64,000 nucleotides of DNA from a virus. Below, piece after piece: positions 47,999 to 57,094 of the stretch (positions are counted from its first letter, which is position 1; each line of letters opens with the position of its first letter). The stretch is taken from positions 62,001 through 126,000 of IMG/VR virus record IMGVR_UViG_3300031772_000001; one strand, 5' to 3'. The translations under genes were made by a program, and so were the position numbers. The notes under the pieces are model-generated. The model saw only the letters and a list, made by a program, of their open reading frames with translations. It ran no database searches and had not been told where the DNA came from.

Positions 47999-48952
47999 TT
48001 AAAGTCGTAACGAAACATACCCCCCACTTGAGAATAAAAGAAACTTCTCAAAATCACCCTGCACTACCTTTAGTCTATAACGGGTAATATACTCCCAAGA
48101 AGAATTACATCTATAGACAGGAAGATTCTCAATAAATCGAGACTTCATAATATTGTACACAGACATCATAGGGTCAGGGTTATCTCGTAGCATCTCAATC
48201 CACTTCTTGTCACACTTCTTCTCCCCATAGTAGTCAGATTTCAAAAAATTCTCTGGACATCCAAACAGGTTTGCCACTTGCACACCAAGCCTGTGCGGGA
48301 AACGAGGATACGCCGCCTTCATTGAGTCACTACTATCCCCTCCGCACAACGACCGAAAGAATGATGTATTTTGAGGCTCACAACCCTCGAAGATTTCCTT
48401 GACTTCGGCCACACCCCTCTTCAAGAACTTCTGCCCTTCACATTTATTCCATAAGAAACATCTATCAGAAACAGACTGCATAAGATCTTTATCGTACCCA
48501 TAAATCAAAACTTCTGGTACAACACCAGAAAACCTCTTTGCCAGTGTATACACTACATCATCACCCTCAAAACCATCAGAGGCAGACAAGTATACATGAG
48601 GAAACAAAGAAGCAGACTGAATTATCTCAAACAACTTAGACCATATCTCAGGTCTAAACTCTCGGTCAGCCTTATACTCGGAATTTTCTTCTTTTCTGGT
48701 GTTATTTCTTGAGTCAAGACACAAAATAATAGATGCATCTGGACTTCTTCGTATTATCATCAACAAACCATAAAGAAACCCATGAATATCTCCGGTAGAT
48801 GTTACTATCCCCGTCCGCTCATCCAACATACTGAAATCAGGATACCCAAAAAAAGACTTATGAAGTAGCCATGAAGCGTCCACAAGAAATACCTTATTGA
48901 TATTTCCGTACAGAGGACGCAGTTCTGTCTGAGGTTCAACGTGTGTTTCCAT
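47999..48952 (-). CDS. 5'-3' exonuclease (FEN/PolI 5'-nuclease-like)
   Basis: 317 aa. Acidic metal-binding motifs: VDASWLLHKSFFG, LCLDSR, SDGFEGDDVVYTLAKR, YGYDKDLMQ, CGGDSSDSMKAAYPR. Matches T4 RNase H/T5 D15 class flap nucleases, separate from the polymerase here. Removes primers and 5' flaps. A terminator lies just upstream in the gene order (48992-49018). Confidence 0.9.
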   Translation of the reverse strand: METHVEPQTELRPLYGNINKVFLVDASWLLHKSFFGYPDFSMLDERTGIVTSTGDIHGFLYGLLMIIRRSPDASIILCLDSRNNTRKEENSEYKADREFRPEIWSKLFEIIQSASLFPHVYLSASDGFEGDDVVYTLAKRFSGVVPEVLIYGYDKDLMQSVSDRCFLWNKCEGQKFLKRGVAEVKEIFEGCEPQNTSFFRSLCGGDSSDSMKAAYPRFPHRLGVQVANLFGCPENFLKSDYYGEKKCDKKWIEMLRDNPDPMMSVYNIMKSRFIENLPVYRCNSSWEYITRYRLKVVQGDFEKFLLFSSGGYVSLRL

Positions 48953-48991
48953 ACCTACCTATACGAAATATGCCAGAAATCCTAAAGAAAA

Positions 48992-49018
48992 ACCCCACGA
49001 GACACAATCCCGTAGGGT
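48992..49018 (-). terminator. rho-independent terminator
   Basis: 11-bp stem ACCCTACGGGA/TCTCGTGGGGT (two G-T), TTGTG loop, then TTTTC on the minus strand. Separates the gene at 49045-49506 from the exonuclease. Confidence 0.85.
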
Positions 49019-49044
49019 CAATATACAACAAATACACATTAAAA

Positions 49045-49506
49045 TCAAGAAATTGAAGCAACAACTTCGGAAACTGGAACAGGCACAGACTCAGGCTTGC
49101 CTGCGCCATTATTCCTTGCCTCTATCAGCTTCTCCATGATACTCTTTACTCTTTCAGGGATCTCTGGTACGTCTATGTCCCCGCTCAAAATCGTATCCCC
49201 AACCTCACCAACAATCAAAGAACACTTCTGGGATTTCAGACAATCACACAGCAGCTTAAACTCTATACTAAACTCTTCCTTCTCAGGATTATCTGTGGGA
49301 GAATCATTTTTGAAAAGATGCTGCCTAAGAAACGTCTTCACAGCCTGTCCAACCGCACATGTAAACCTCATCTCCCCAATCATTTTTACATCAGGAAGGA
49401 TAGGTGCCTCTTGAGGACTCGGCTGAAAGAACCGTAGCCTATAAAACACGGTATGCTTAGTTACATCTGTAACAAACTCGGAAAACTTCACATACGAATG
49501 AATCAC
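49045..49506 (-). CDS. hypothetical protein, 153 aa
   Basis: GTG start with GGAGG upstream. Alpha/beta, acidic linker (VGEVGDTILSGDIDVPEIPE) and a Pro/Val-rich tail. No motif recognised. Alone between a promoter-like element and a terminator, so it may be expressed separately. Confidence 0.6.
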   Translation of the reverse strand: MIHSYVKFSEFVTDVTKHTVFYRLRFFQPSPQEAPILPDVKMIGEMRFTCAVGQAVKTFLRQHLFKNDSPTDNPEKEEFSIEFKLLCDCLKSQKCSLIVGEVGDTILSGDIDVPEIPERVKSIMEKLIEARNNGAGKPESVPVPVSEVVASIS

Positions 49507-49540
49507 TGAAACCTCCTATGAATGTGATTAAACAAAGACA

Positions 49541-49560
49541 ACACTACTAATAATACGAAA
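49541..49560 (-). promoter_or_regulatory. promoter-like element ahead of the gene at 49045
   Basis: Minus strand TTTCGTATTATTAGTAGTGT, near-match to 16606-16630. It sits in the 70-bp gap after the tail fibre gene, where a switch from late to middle genes is expected. Confidence 0.4.
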
Positions 49561-49576
49561 GAACATAAAAAATACC

Positions 49577-50749
49577 TTAAATAATAGGATACTCAACACA
49601 CAAAGGGGAAATGTTTATTCCATCTACTCCTGTACCGGTAGGCCAACCTGAAAAAGACAATACCCCTGCCTTCAACACTGCAAATCCTAAATTTCCCGAT
49701 GAATCAATTTCCATACTTGCTGGTAAATTAGCTCCCGGAATACCACCACCAACCTCCCCCACTATAGAAAATCGGGCACGATTACTTGCAAGTGGTCTAA
49801 ACCCTACTGGTATAATAGCAGAAGGTAAAGATAATGTTCCCGATCCATCAACACTTCCAACTATGTTAGAAATTTCTAACCTAACTACTGTATTTGGATT
49901 TATACCCGGATAAAATATCTTCTTTCCATTAACAGAGCAAGTAACAGAATAGAGAAGTCCTGTAACAAGAACAGAAGCATTATAAAACTCACCTATTGTA
50001 CTTGGACACACATTCAAAGCATCCTTAACAGTCCTCCCCACAACAGTAGAATCATTCATCACCTCATCGGAGTGCTTATCCCGACTTTCAATATATGGAA
50101 GAACATCATACCCACCAACAACAAAGCTACAATTTCCAGCTTCAAAAAGTGTAAGTAATCCACCAGTTAGTTTATATGGTGTAAATCCTCCACAAGAAAT
50201 ATAAATTACCAACTCTCCAAAATTAACATCATTAGGTAAAAGTGAGGCAGTTACCCACAATCTATGTGATCTACCATCACCGATATGATTGTAGCTGCCC
50301 CTTACATCTGTAAACTCCGTCAAAACCCCACCAGAAATCTTCCTCTTGAATATTCCTATCTTAACATTAGGTAGACTTGTAAGAACATCACATGAAAAAG
50401 TAACCACTTGACCAACACAAAGATCCTTTGGAATTTTCTGCCATACAGAATGACTTTTAACAGCAAAAGAAGGATCTAAAATATTCCCAATAACTGCCTT
50501 AATACCCCCATAAAAAGAAGAAGTATCTACAGTAAATACCTCAGCAGAAGATATTGGTAATCCAGCACCGGGATTTACTAAATATGAAAAATTTGAGTCA
50601 ACATGCCATTTATCTGCAAATTCATCCCCACTATTAATAATAACTCTAGGTAACGTAGAAGATACAGACAAAAACTGTGGGTTAAAACAATGATTAATAC
50701 AATTCTTCAACAAAAGAGAAAACCCCTTAACACTTCCACCAGTATTCAT
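49577..50749 (-). CDS. tail fibre-like protein, 390 aa
   Basis: Beta-rich, Gly/Ser/Val-rich throughout, with several short jelly-roll-like repeats and a C-terminal domain (residues 270-390: TVVRLEISNIVGSVDGSGTL, AIIPVGFRPLASNRARFSI) of the kind seen at phage fibre tips. Directly after the large fibre gene. No enzymatic motif. Confidence 0.65.
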   Translation of the reverse strand: MNTGGSVKGFSLLLKNCINHCFNPQFLSVSSTLPRVIINSGDEFADKWHVDSNFSYLVNPGAGLPISSAEVFTVDTSSFYGGIKAVIGNILDPSFAVKSHSVWQKIPKDLCVGQVVTFSCDVLTSLPNVKIGIFKRKISGGVLTEFTDVRGSYNHIGDGRSHRLWVTASLLPNDVNFGELVIYISCGGFTPYKLTGGLLTLFEAGNCSFVVGGYDVLPYIESRDKHSDEVMNDSTVVGRTVKDALNVCPSTIGEFYNASVLVTGLLYSVTCSVNGKKIFYPGINPNTVVRLEISNIVGSVDGSGTLSLPSAIIPVGFRPLASNRARFSIVGEVGGGIPGANLPASMEIDSSGNLGFAVLKAGVLSFSGWPTGTGVDGINISPLCVEYPII

Positions 50750-50781
50750 AAAATTTCACTCCCGGTTTATTGTCAAACAAA

Positions 50782-53700
50782 CTATCTTGACTTCAAAAGA
50801 TGTCGGCCACAAGGAACCATCATTGATGCAAATGCATCCGAAGAAAAAGAACTGTTTGCAGGATTCTCTGACCCGAATGAGAACGAAATAGCTAAACACC
50901 CTGACGAAGTTCTTGCCACAGAAAACACAGACACAAATACCTTATCACCAAAATTAATAGGAAAGAAAGTATCAAAATCTACTGCCTCAGAACGAATATA
51001 GTCACTAACAGCATGAATATTTGCATAAACATCAGAAACATCTTTAATCTTTACAATAAACTCAGGGTAAATGGCAAGGTTTGTACATAACCCTTTAATA
51101 AAATTCCCTGAATAGAAAAATTGCTGTAAAGCATCTCTAACTTTGTAAGAACTACATGATATAGCTCGGACAAACTGAAATGCACTTCCCAAAGAATACT
51201 GATTCACAATGTCATTACTCACAGAAAAAGCCCGACCATCAAAAGGTACAACTGCACGAGCCATAAAAGAATGCATCAAATAATCAACAAGTCCCCCTAC
51301 AAGACCTCCTACACCATTAAGCTGATCAAGAACATTCACTGCCCCTCGTGCGGGAATTACCTGCATATTCTTATACCCAGATCCAAAAGTTGAAACCAGC
51401 ACAGGACTCTCAGGAACATGGACAACCTTATAATCCTCTTCTGTACTTGATGACCCACCAGCAAATAATATACGTCCTGCGTGAACCCTTGGAGCATACT
51501 CAGCAAACAAAATGAAAGAATCATCTGGCAAACTTCCAATAGAATCATCATACCTTATAGCATGATCCATCGCACCACGTCCAGAATATGTCCCATTTTG
51601 TGAAGTTCCTACTCCACTTCGATCAATCATACCAAGAACAACCTTTGAAAAAGTAATATTTCTTGCAGGATTACTAGAGAGAATCTTAAACGACTTTGCC
51701 GCAAAAGTCCTGTAAACTTTACTATCCTTAAAGACATTAAAAAATGTCAAAGTCTCAGGGTATACTGCATCTTGGTATGTTAAATAATTATTCTCTGCCT
51801 TCCAACGGGGAACAGAAGATATAGTCCAATACTTCCCATTATTAGAAACACCATAAAAAATCTTCTTATATCTTATAGTATTTGCAGGAACTAAATCAGA
51901 AAAACCATCTCTCATAACATCAGGAGCATCAGTAGCCTGCAACCATATCTTATACAAACTAACCCCACCCTTTGTTTCCTTAATAACACAAACATCGTCA
52001 ATATAGTCAGGATTAATTGGGGCCGATGAATTACTTAACTGTGTATTTATTGGAGAATCCCATGTTATTCCATCTGACGACTCTGAATACCACAAAGAGT
52101 TATAAGTAATGTCCACATACCATATCTTAAACTTAGAAACAGTTGTATCATAAATAACACTAACCCTTGAAGGATAGTAAAGATTACAAGGACTAGGACT
52201 TGTCCAAACAACACCATCCGTAGAAGAATATCGAACTAAAGTAATAGTAGACCTGTCCACAACAAAAGCCTTATAAGAAGAAGGAGAGTCTTTTACAATT
52301 GAAATGCTTACAACACTTACCCCATTTGCTATTCCACTACAAACAACAGGTGAAACAGAAAAATTATTAATGTCAGTAGACTTATAAAGATAAAAACTAC
52401 CAACTATACTAACCCAAAACTTGTAATAATCATCAGAATCCTTCATACAACAACCAAAAGGAATACTTTGGGAGTTAATATGAAGAAAGTCTATCCCATT
52501 ATAAATCTTATCTGATATAAACGCAAAAGTATTCACTTTGCGTATCTGCTCATCAAATCCAAGAGGCTCATAAATATTATACCCAAATGGCTCCATCAAT
52601 GGAGTACCATCTGAGGTCAAATAAATGTTCTTTGCGCCCTTCCATACAGGAGTCCTATCAAGAAAAGAAGATCCACGAGAAAACTTGATAAAAGCCTCTC
52701 CGGTCATTGCGTCAGTTGTGTGTCCATCATTCCAACCCTGACTTGCATAACCACCACCAAATTGTTGAATAGTTCCAGTAAGAACATTACCAACTAACTG
52801 ATCCCAAGAAATAGCTACAGGAGCACCGTTATTTGCCCATGTAAACATAGGAGTCTGACCTGTAAACTGTACCCTATTAATATCTCCACTAACCCATGCT
52901 GCCAAATTTCTTACATCAATCTCAATAATATGTGAGGTAGAAGTATACTTAAAAAACCCGTAAGGGAAAATATCATCATTACTTCCATTAGGAATATAAC
53001 AAACACACGACTGAATTTCTTCAGCATCCGACCAGACCATTCTCATACCATCTGGAGATGCAGAAATTCCATTATTTGTATTTATTTTCCTACGAATTTG
53101 ATTCGTACCGGAAAAAGAAGCAGCCCTTATTCCCAAACCTTCAACCTGTTTATTTCCATAAATATCTAATTGTGTAGAAGAAGATCCTGTTGGATTTACA
53201 TACTGTTCATGCCAATAAGTTCCAAGAGAACCAGACATTAATTTATACATTGTTCTCTCATAAACTTCACCCAAATCAAAATTACCAAGAGTAACTGTGT
53301 GCCGCATATCCATAACATCACGATCAACAATACCACTCGCAGTAAGTAAATCCGGCCTCCCTGACCCACCATTAATATTATCCAAACTAAACGCACCAGA
53401 ATTTCTACGTTGTACTAAGCAAATAGGAACACACCAAGCTAACCCACCAACTCCTAAATTAGCATCACCGGAAGCTGTAAACAAACCATAATCTCCAAAA
53501 GTTGATAAAAAGTGACTTGTGGAATTTGAACCTTTTTGCCCAAACGCCCAAAGACCAGAACTCGTAAGAACATTATGAGCAGACAAAGGATTAACAGAAG
53601 TTACTACAAAATCAAGACTGAAAACTCTTATCCTATATCGAATCTGAATAAGATGTCCTGTTGTTTTATCAAGATAAACAGTACCAACTACAGAAGGATG

Positions 53701-54477
53701 TGTTGAATCATAAGTTCCATTCACTGTACCTATCACATAAGGATAATCAGATGCAGCAATTAAAGTAGGAGAAGAATCATCAGATAACACACCCCCGCCA
53801 TACTGAGTATTCCCATAGTAGAAAAACTTCGGAACAACCAAGTCAATTCGCTCTCTCCAAACTTCAAGAAATACCATATCCTGCCTAGTAGTCGTTGGAA
53901 GATTAGGAGGTGTTGGTAAAGACACGCCAATTCTATATGCAGAATCTTGAGTTTGTGATAGAACAAGCTGATAACCATTTACAAGAGCAACAATATCTGT
54001 ACCATTACTGTCAGTTTGAATAAATACCTTATTTGTCTCTGAAGAAACACACATCAAATCACCAACAACCACATTAACATCAGAAATTAACGAAGCATTC
54101 TTAACATCACCAGTATTACCAGAAAGAAACCCAGACGCGGCAAGGCTTCTTCGGTAAAAAGCCTCACGCTCCACAGAAGACAAAGCACCTGAGCTAAAGT
54201 CAACCCCGCTCAAATAATCAATAACATCATCAACTTTCTTAGCGATCAAAGAATCTCTTCCACCAAGACTCTGAAATACCGGCTTCTCAGCAGGAGCATA
54301 CACCGGCGTAGATGTATCCCAATAATTGATATTGTAAGGATCACCGGAAGCATAATTCTGTGAACTTCCCCAATTGAGATAAGAATTAGGATCAGGAGCA
54401 GGATTGAGATTAGACCACGGGTTAAGTGAAGCAGGCCCATGTCCTAAGTCATTTTTGATCGTTGTTGGAAGAGACAT
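50782..54477 (-). CDS. large tail fibre / receptor-binding protein, 1231 aa
   Basis: N-terminal 130 residues suit baseplate attachment. Residues 170-330 contain QDMVFLEVWRERIDL and strand-rich repeats common to phage neck or fibre proteins. Residues 700-930 look like a beta-propeller (repeated SSDGVVWTSP, SSDGITWDSP, SNNGKYW blades, as in sialidase/glycosidase-like propellers). The C-terminal end is a separate beta domain. Probable host-surface glycan recognition. Confidence 0.75.
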   Translation of the reverse strand: MSLPTTIKNDLGHGPASLNPWSNLNPAPDPNSYLNWGSSQNYASGDPYNINYWDTSTPVYAPAEKPVFQSLGGRDSLIAKKVDDVIDYLSGVDFSSGALSSVEREAFYRRSLAASGFLSGNTGDVKNASLISDVNVVVGDLMCVSSETNKVFIQTDSNGTDIVALVNGYQLVLSQTQDSAYRIGVSLPTPPNLPTTTRQDMVFLEVWRERIDLVVPKFFYYGNTQYGGGVLSDDSSPTLIAASDYPYVIGTVNGTYDSTHPSVVGTVYLDKTTGHLIQIRYRIRVFSLDFVVTSVNPLSAHNVLTSSGLWAFGQKGSNSTSHFLSTFGDYGLFTASGDANLGVGGLAWCVPICLVQRRNSGAFSLDNINGGSGRPDLLTASGIVDRDVMDMRHTVTLGNFDLGEVYERTMYKLMSGSLGTYWHEQYVNPTGSSSTQLDIYGNKQVEGLGIRAASFSGTNQIRRKINTNNGISASPDGMRMVWSDAEEIQSCVCYIPNGSNDDIFPYGFFKYTSTSHIIEIDVRNLAAWVSGDINRVQFTGQTPMFTWANNGAPVAISWDQLVGNVLTGTIQQFGGGYASQGWNDGHTTDAMTGEAFIKFSRGSSFLDRTPVWKGAKNIYLTSDGTPLMEPFGYNIYEPLGFDEQIRKVNTFAFISDKIYNGIDFLHINSQSIPFGCCMKDSDDYYKFWVSIVGSFYLYKSTDINNFSVSPVVCSGIANGVSVVSISIVKDSPSSYKAFVVDRSTITLVRYSSTDGVVWTSPSPCNLYYPSRVSVIYDTTVSKFKIWYVDITYNSLWYSESSDGITWDSPINTQLSNSSAPINPDYIDDVCVIKETKGGVSLYKIWLQATDAPDVMRDGFSDLVPANTIRYKKIFYGVSNNGKYWTISSVPRWKAENNYLTYQDAVYPETLTFFNVFKDSKVYRTFAAKSFKILSSNPARNITFSKVVLGMIDRSGVGTSQNGTYSGRGAMDHAIRYDDSIGSLPDDSFILFAEYAPRVHAGRILFAGGSSSTEEDYKVVHVPESPVLVSTFGSGYKNMQVIPARGAVNVLDQLNGVGGLVGGLVDYLMHSFMARAVVPFDGRAFSVSNDIVNQYSLGSAFQFVRAISCSSYKVRDALQQFFYSGNFIKGLCTNLAIYPEFIVKIKDVSDVYANIHAVSDYIRSEAVDFDTFFPINFGDKVFVSVFSVARTSSGCLAISFSFGSENPANSSFSSDAFASMMVPCGRHLLKSR

Positions 54478-54491
54478 TTTTCAAAACCCCT

Positions 54492-55064
54492 TTAGATAGT
54501 AGAACCAAATCGAATCTGATGCCAAATATCAAGTTTCATACCTGGAGAAATAGGAATAGGAGTAGATAGTTGCTTATATGCAATTATCCTATTTTCTTCA
54601 TTTTCATAAAAAGAACTTGCCCAAGGAACAACAGGGAAAAGACCTTCTTCATAAATAGTATGGGAACTAATAGGTTCCCAACCATTAACTTCATAAGTAA
54701 TAAAAGAATCAGGAGAGGATGGAATTACAACAGTTGAAAAAGAAAGATAAACCCCCTCTGCTGTCTCATCAGGAATAGGAACAGATAAAGGAGACAAATC
54801 AGATACAAGACGAGTCCTTGTAAGATCCATAGGATTACCTAAAGGATCAGAAAATGGAGAATGAAATCCCAACCCCATATTACTTATTTGTCGTGAAGCA
54901 TAGGTGATAGGATCAGTTGCCATCAAAGCAACATGCCGCCTACCACAATACGGGATCACATTCTTATCATGGTAGAGTAACGATGGAGTACCACGGAAAT
55001 CTCTTCTTTCCCACTGATAAATCCAAAGCTGACCCTCTATCATGTCAAAAGTATCAATATCCAT
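54492..55064 (-). CDS. tail-associated protein, 190 aa
   Basis: Start at ATG 55064 with AGGGAG upstream, leaving a 29-nt gap to the tail protein; an earlier TTG would overlap it. Beta-rich. Occupies the position of a fibre connector or assembly protein; no motif proves this. Confidence 0.6.
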   Translation of the reverse strand: MDIDTFDMIEGQLWIYQWERRDFRGTPSLLYHDKNVIPYCGRRHVALMATDPITYASRQISNMGLGFHSPFSDPLGNPMDLTRTRLVSDLSPLSVPIPDETAEGVYLSFSTVVIPSSPDSFITYEVNGWEPISSHTIYEEGLFPVVPWASSFYENEENRIIAYKQLSTPIPISPGMKLDIWHQIRFGSTI

Positions 55065-55093
55065 TAAGAACTCCCTGCAAAAAGTACCATGAA

Positions 55094-57085
55094 TCAATAT
55101 GGGTATCCCGTACTCTCATAAATTGGAACAGAGTGGTCATTGTGGTCATATATCCAAAGTTTATCGTTCTGGCAATCATTGTTATGAAGAACACTGTCAC
55201 CAGCAATGTTAGGTAATCCATAAGACGATTGAAATTCAAACTTACTAAAAGAGTAGTAGTTCTGACCGAACGGAAAGTACCCATTTGAGTCTATGTTAAG
55301 CTGACCAGCAATACCATAAGAATCAGGAAATGAAAACCACCCGACACCAACATTATAATATCCAGTAACTAACCCACTAACTCTCTTTAATCGCAACTGA
55401 ATCTCTTGATAAGGGGTCCAATGAAACGAAAATGTCAAAATATTGGAAGGTGTTATCCAGTAAATCCATTGATTAAGTACAGGTGCCCCAAAAACACCAA
55501 GCATAACACCACCAAAAGGATCACCTAAAAAACTTATCAATCTCAACAACAAATTCTGAGTTGTAGAATTATGCACTCCTGACATCTTTATACTAAAATC
55601 AACCTGCGTATCCCCATCTATATTTGAAAAAACTCTCCACCAAACCCCATGATCTACCGGATTAACTAACGTAGCACAATAATCTCCACTTAGGGGAGGA
55701 CGAATATCTAAAGCATACTTACCCGTAAATTCAGAGTCCCAACCGGGATCAATTATTCCACTACTAAAATCATCCCCCTTGTAAGTATCTAAGTAAACCC
55801 AAGATGGAGTTGACAAGGGATTATCGTGAAATTCACACCACCCACGATAAGGATAGCTGCTATCATACTTATGAGAAAATGGAGCATCTTCTATGTCATC
55901 CCACAAAGCACCAAAAGCATTCCCATGTGAAGCAATAGCAATCCCGTCATGCCTTGGAGGAGGAAAACACGTACTTCCATGCGTTAAACAATTTGCAGGG
56001 TTCCAATTAAACTTATCTAAAAACTTACTTGGATTTATACCATTAAGATCAGCCCAATAATGTAAGTACGGAAAAATATCGTCAGATATTGGAAGAACAT
56101 CACCACAAATAGAAGTATCTTGAGGACACTCACCAGTAAACGAAATAGCCATCACAAACTCATAAAGCAGGTGGGCAGGAATTACCTCGTCTATCCTTTT
56201 CAAAATATCATTAAAAGCCTTTGGTACTAACCCAATAAAATAGGAAAGTTCTGGTACTATTCGTATTATTGAATCTGGGTAATAAACCCACTGGTCAACT
56301 GGCTTATCTTCCCAATGACCGGGACTACTTTCATATTTATTCTCAGAAGGAACATCCCCATAATGCATAACTCGTGTATCAAGTCTGTTATTCCTGTTTG
56401 ACCACACATAGAAAATATTTACAGTCTTACCAATAGCCTCAAAAAGAACCTCATACCCGCGAGGTACGCCTTTTAACTTATACCATTGAGTTGCCCACTT
56501 AACTTCATTTCTTCTTGTCTTTTCAGAGGAAAGAGCATTGTATGAAGACCAATACATAGGACTAACATCAGGAATCTTCCCAACATTACTAGTCTCGTTT
56601 ATGCTTATATATGTATCACCACCATAAGTAACTACATCATTAACAGAATAAGAATTACTGACAGACCAGGGGGTTCCTACAGCACTTGAAGGAGTAAGTA
56701 TTAAATCTTGAAAAATAAACTCATACCCGATATTCCTTGCCAAATAGGTAAGCAACGATATTGGAACATCATCAGGATCAACCAAGGTAGCCAGCTTCTT
56801 AATCTCGTCTCGAAGACTCTGCATTGCGTCTATGGTATTCCCGTGTACATCAACAAACGAAGACGCACCCTCCAAGAAAACCTTCTGCACTAAGTAAAGC
56901 ACATACCGAAGTATCCCACGCCCGTTTGGATCTTCGGTAGGTAACTGTGCAGAAGCATACGACGGCTCTGAAGGAAGAATAGCCCTATTCTCCACATCCC
57001 CGTCTACATGCTTATCAGTAGAATCAGGAGGATCTGCCCAATCCCCCTGACCCTGCCTCCAGAAATTTCGTCGCGTCCAATCCAT
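55094..57085 (-). CDS. gpI-like baseplate protein with carbohydrate-binding insert
   Basis: 663 aa. The N-terminal part is like P2 I/T4 gp7-type tail proteins (FVDVHGNTIDAMQSLRDEIKKLATLVDPDDVPISLLTYLARNIGYEF, TRRNEVKWATQWYKLKGVPRGYEVLFEAIG). Residues about 135-185 insert a CBM5/12-like module (WSVSNSYSVNDVVTYGGDTYISINETSNVGKIPD...YW). The C-terminal half (430-663) is a jelly-roll-like domain. Links baseplate to fibres and may bind polysaccharide. Confidence 0.8.
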   Translation of the reverse strand: MDWTRRNFWRQGQGDWADPPDSTDKHVDGDVENRAILPSEPSYASAQLPTEDPNGRGILRYVLYLVQKVFLEGASSFVDVHGNTIDAMQSLRDEIKKLATLVDPDDVPISLLTYLARNIGYEFIFQDLILTPSSAVGTPWSVSNSYSVNDVVTYGGDTYISINETSNVGKIPDVSPMYWSSYNALSSEKTRRNEVKWATQWYKLKGVPRGYEVLFEAIGKTVNIFYVWSNRNNRLDTRVMHYGDVPSENKYESSPGHWEDKPVDQWVYYPDSIIRIVPELSYFIGLVPKAFNDILKRIDEVIPAHLLYEFVMAISFTGECPQDTSICGDVLPISDDIFPYLHYWADLNGINPSKFLDKFNWNPANCLTHGSTCFPPPRHDGIAIASHGNAFGALWDDIEDAPFSHKYDSSYPYRGWCEFHDNPLSTPSWVYLDTYKGDDFSSGIIDPGWDSEFTGKYALDIRPPLSGDYCATLVNPVDHGVWWRVFSNIDGDTQVDFSIKMSGVHNSTTQNLLLRLISFLGDPFGGVMLGVFGAPVLNQWIYWITPSNILTFSFHWTPYQEIQLRLKRVSGLVTGYYNVGVGWFSFPDSYGIAGQLNIDSNGYFPFGQNYYSFSKFEFQSSYGLPNIAGDSVLHNNDCQNDKLWIYDHNDHSVPIYESTGYPY

Positions 57086-57094
57086 TAAACTGCC

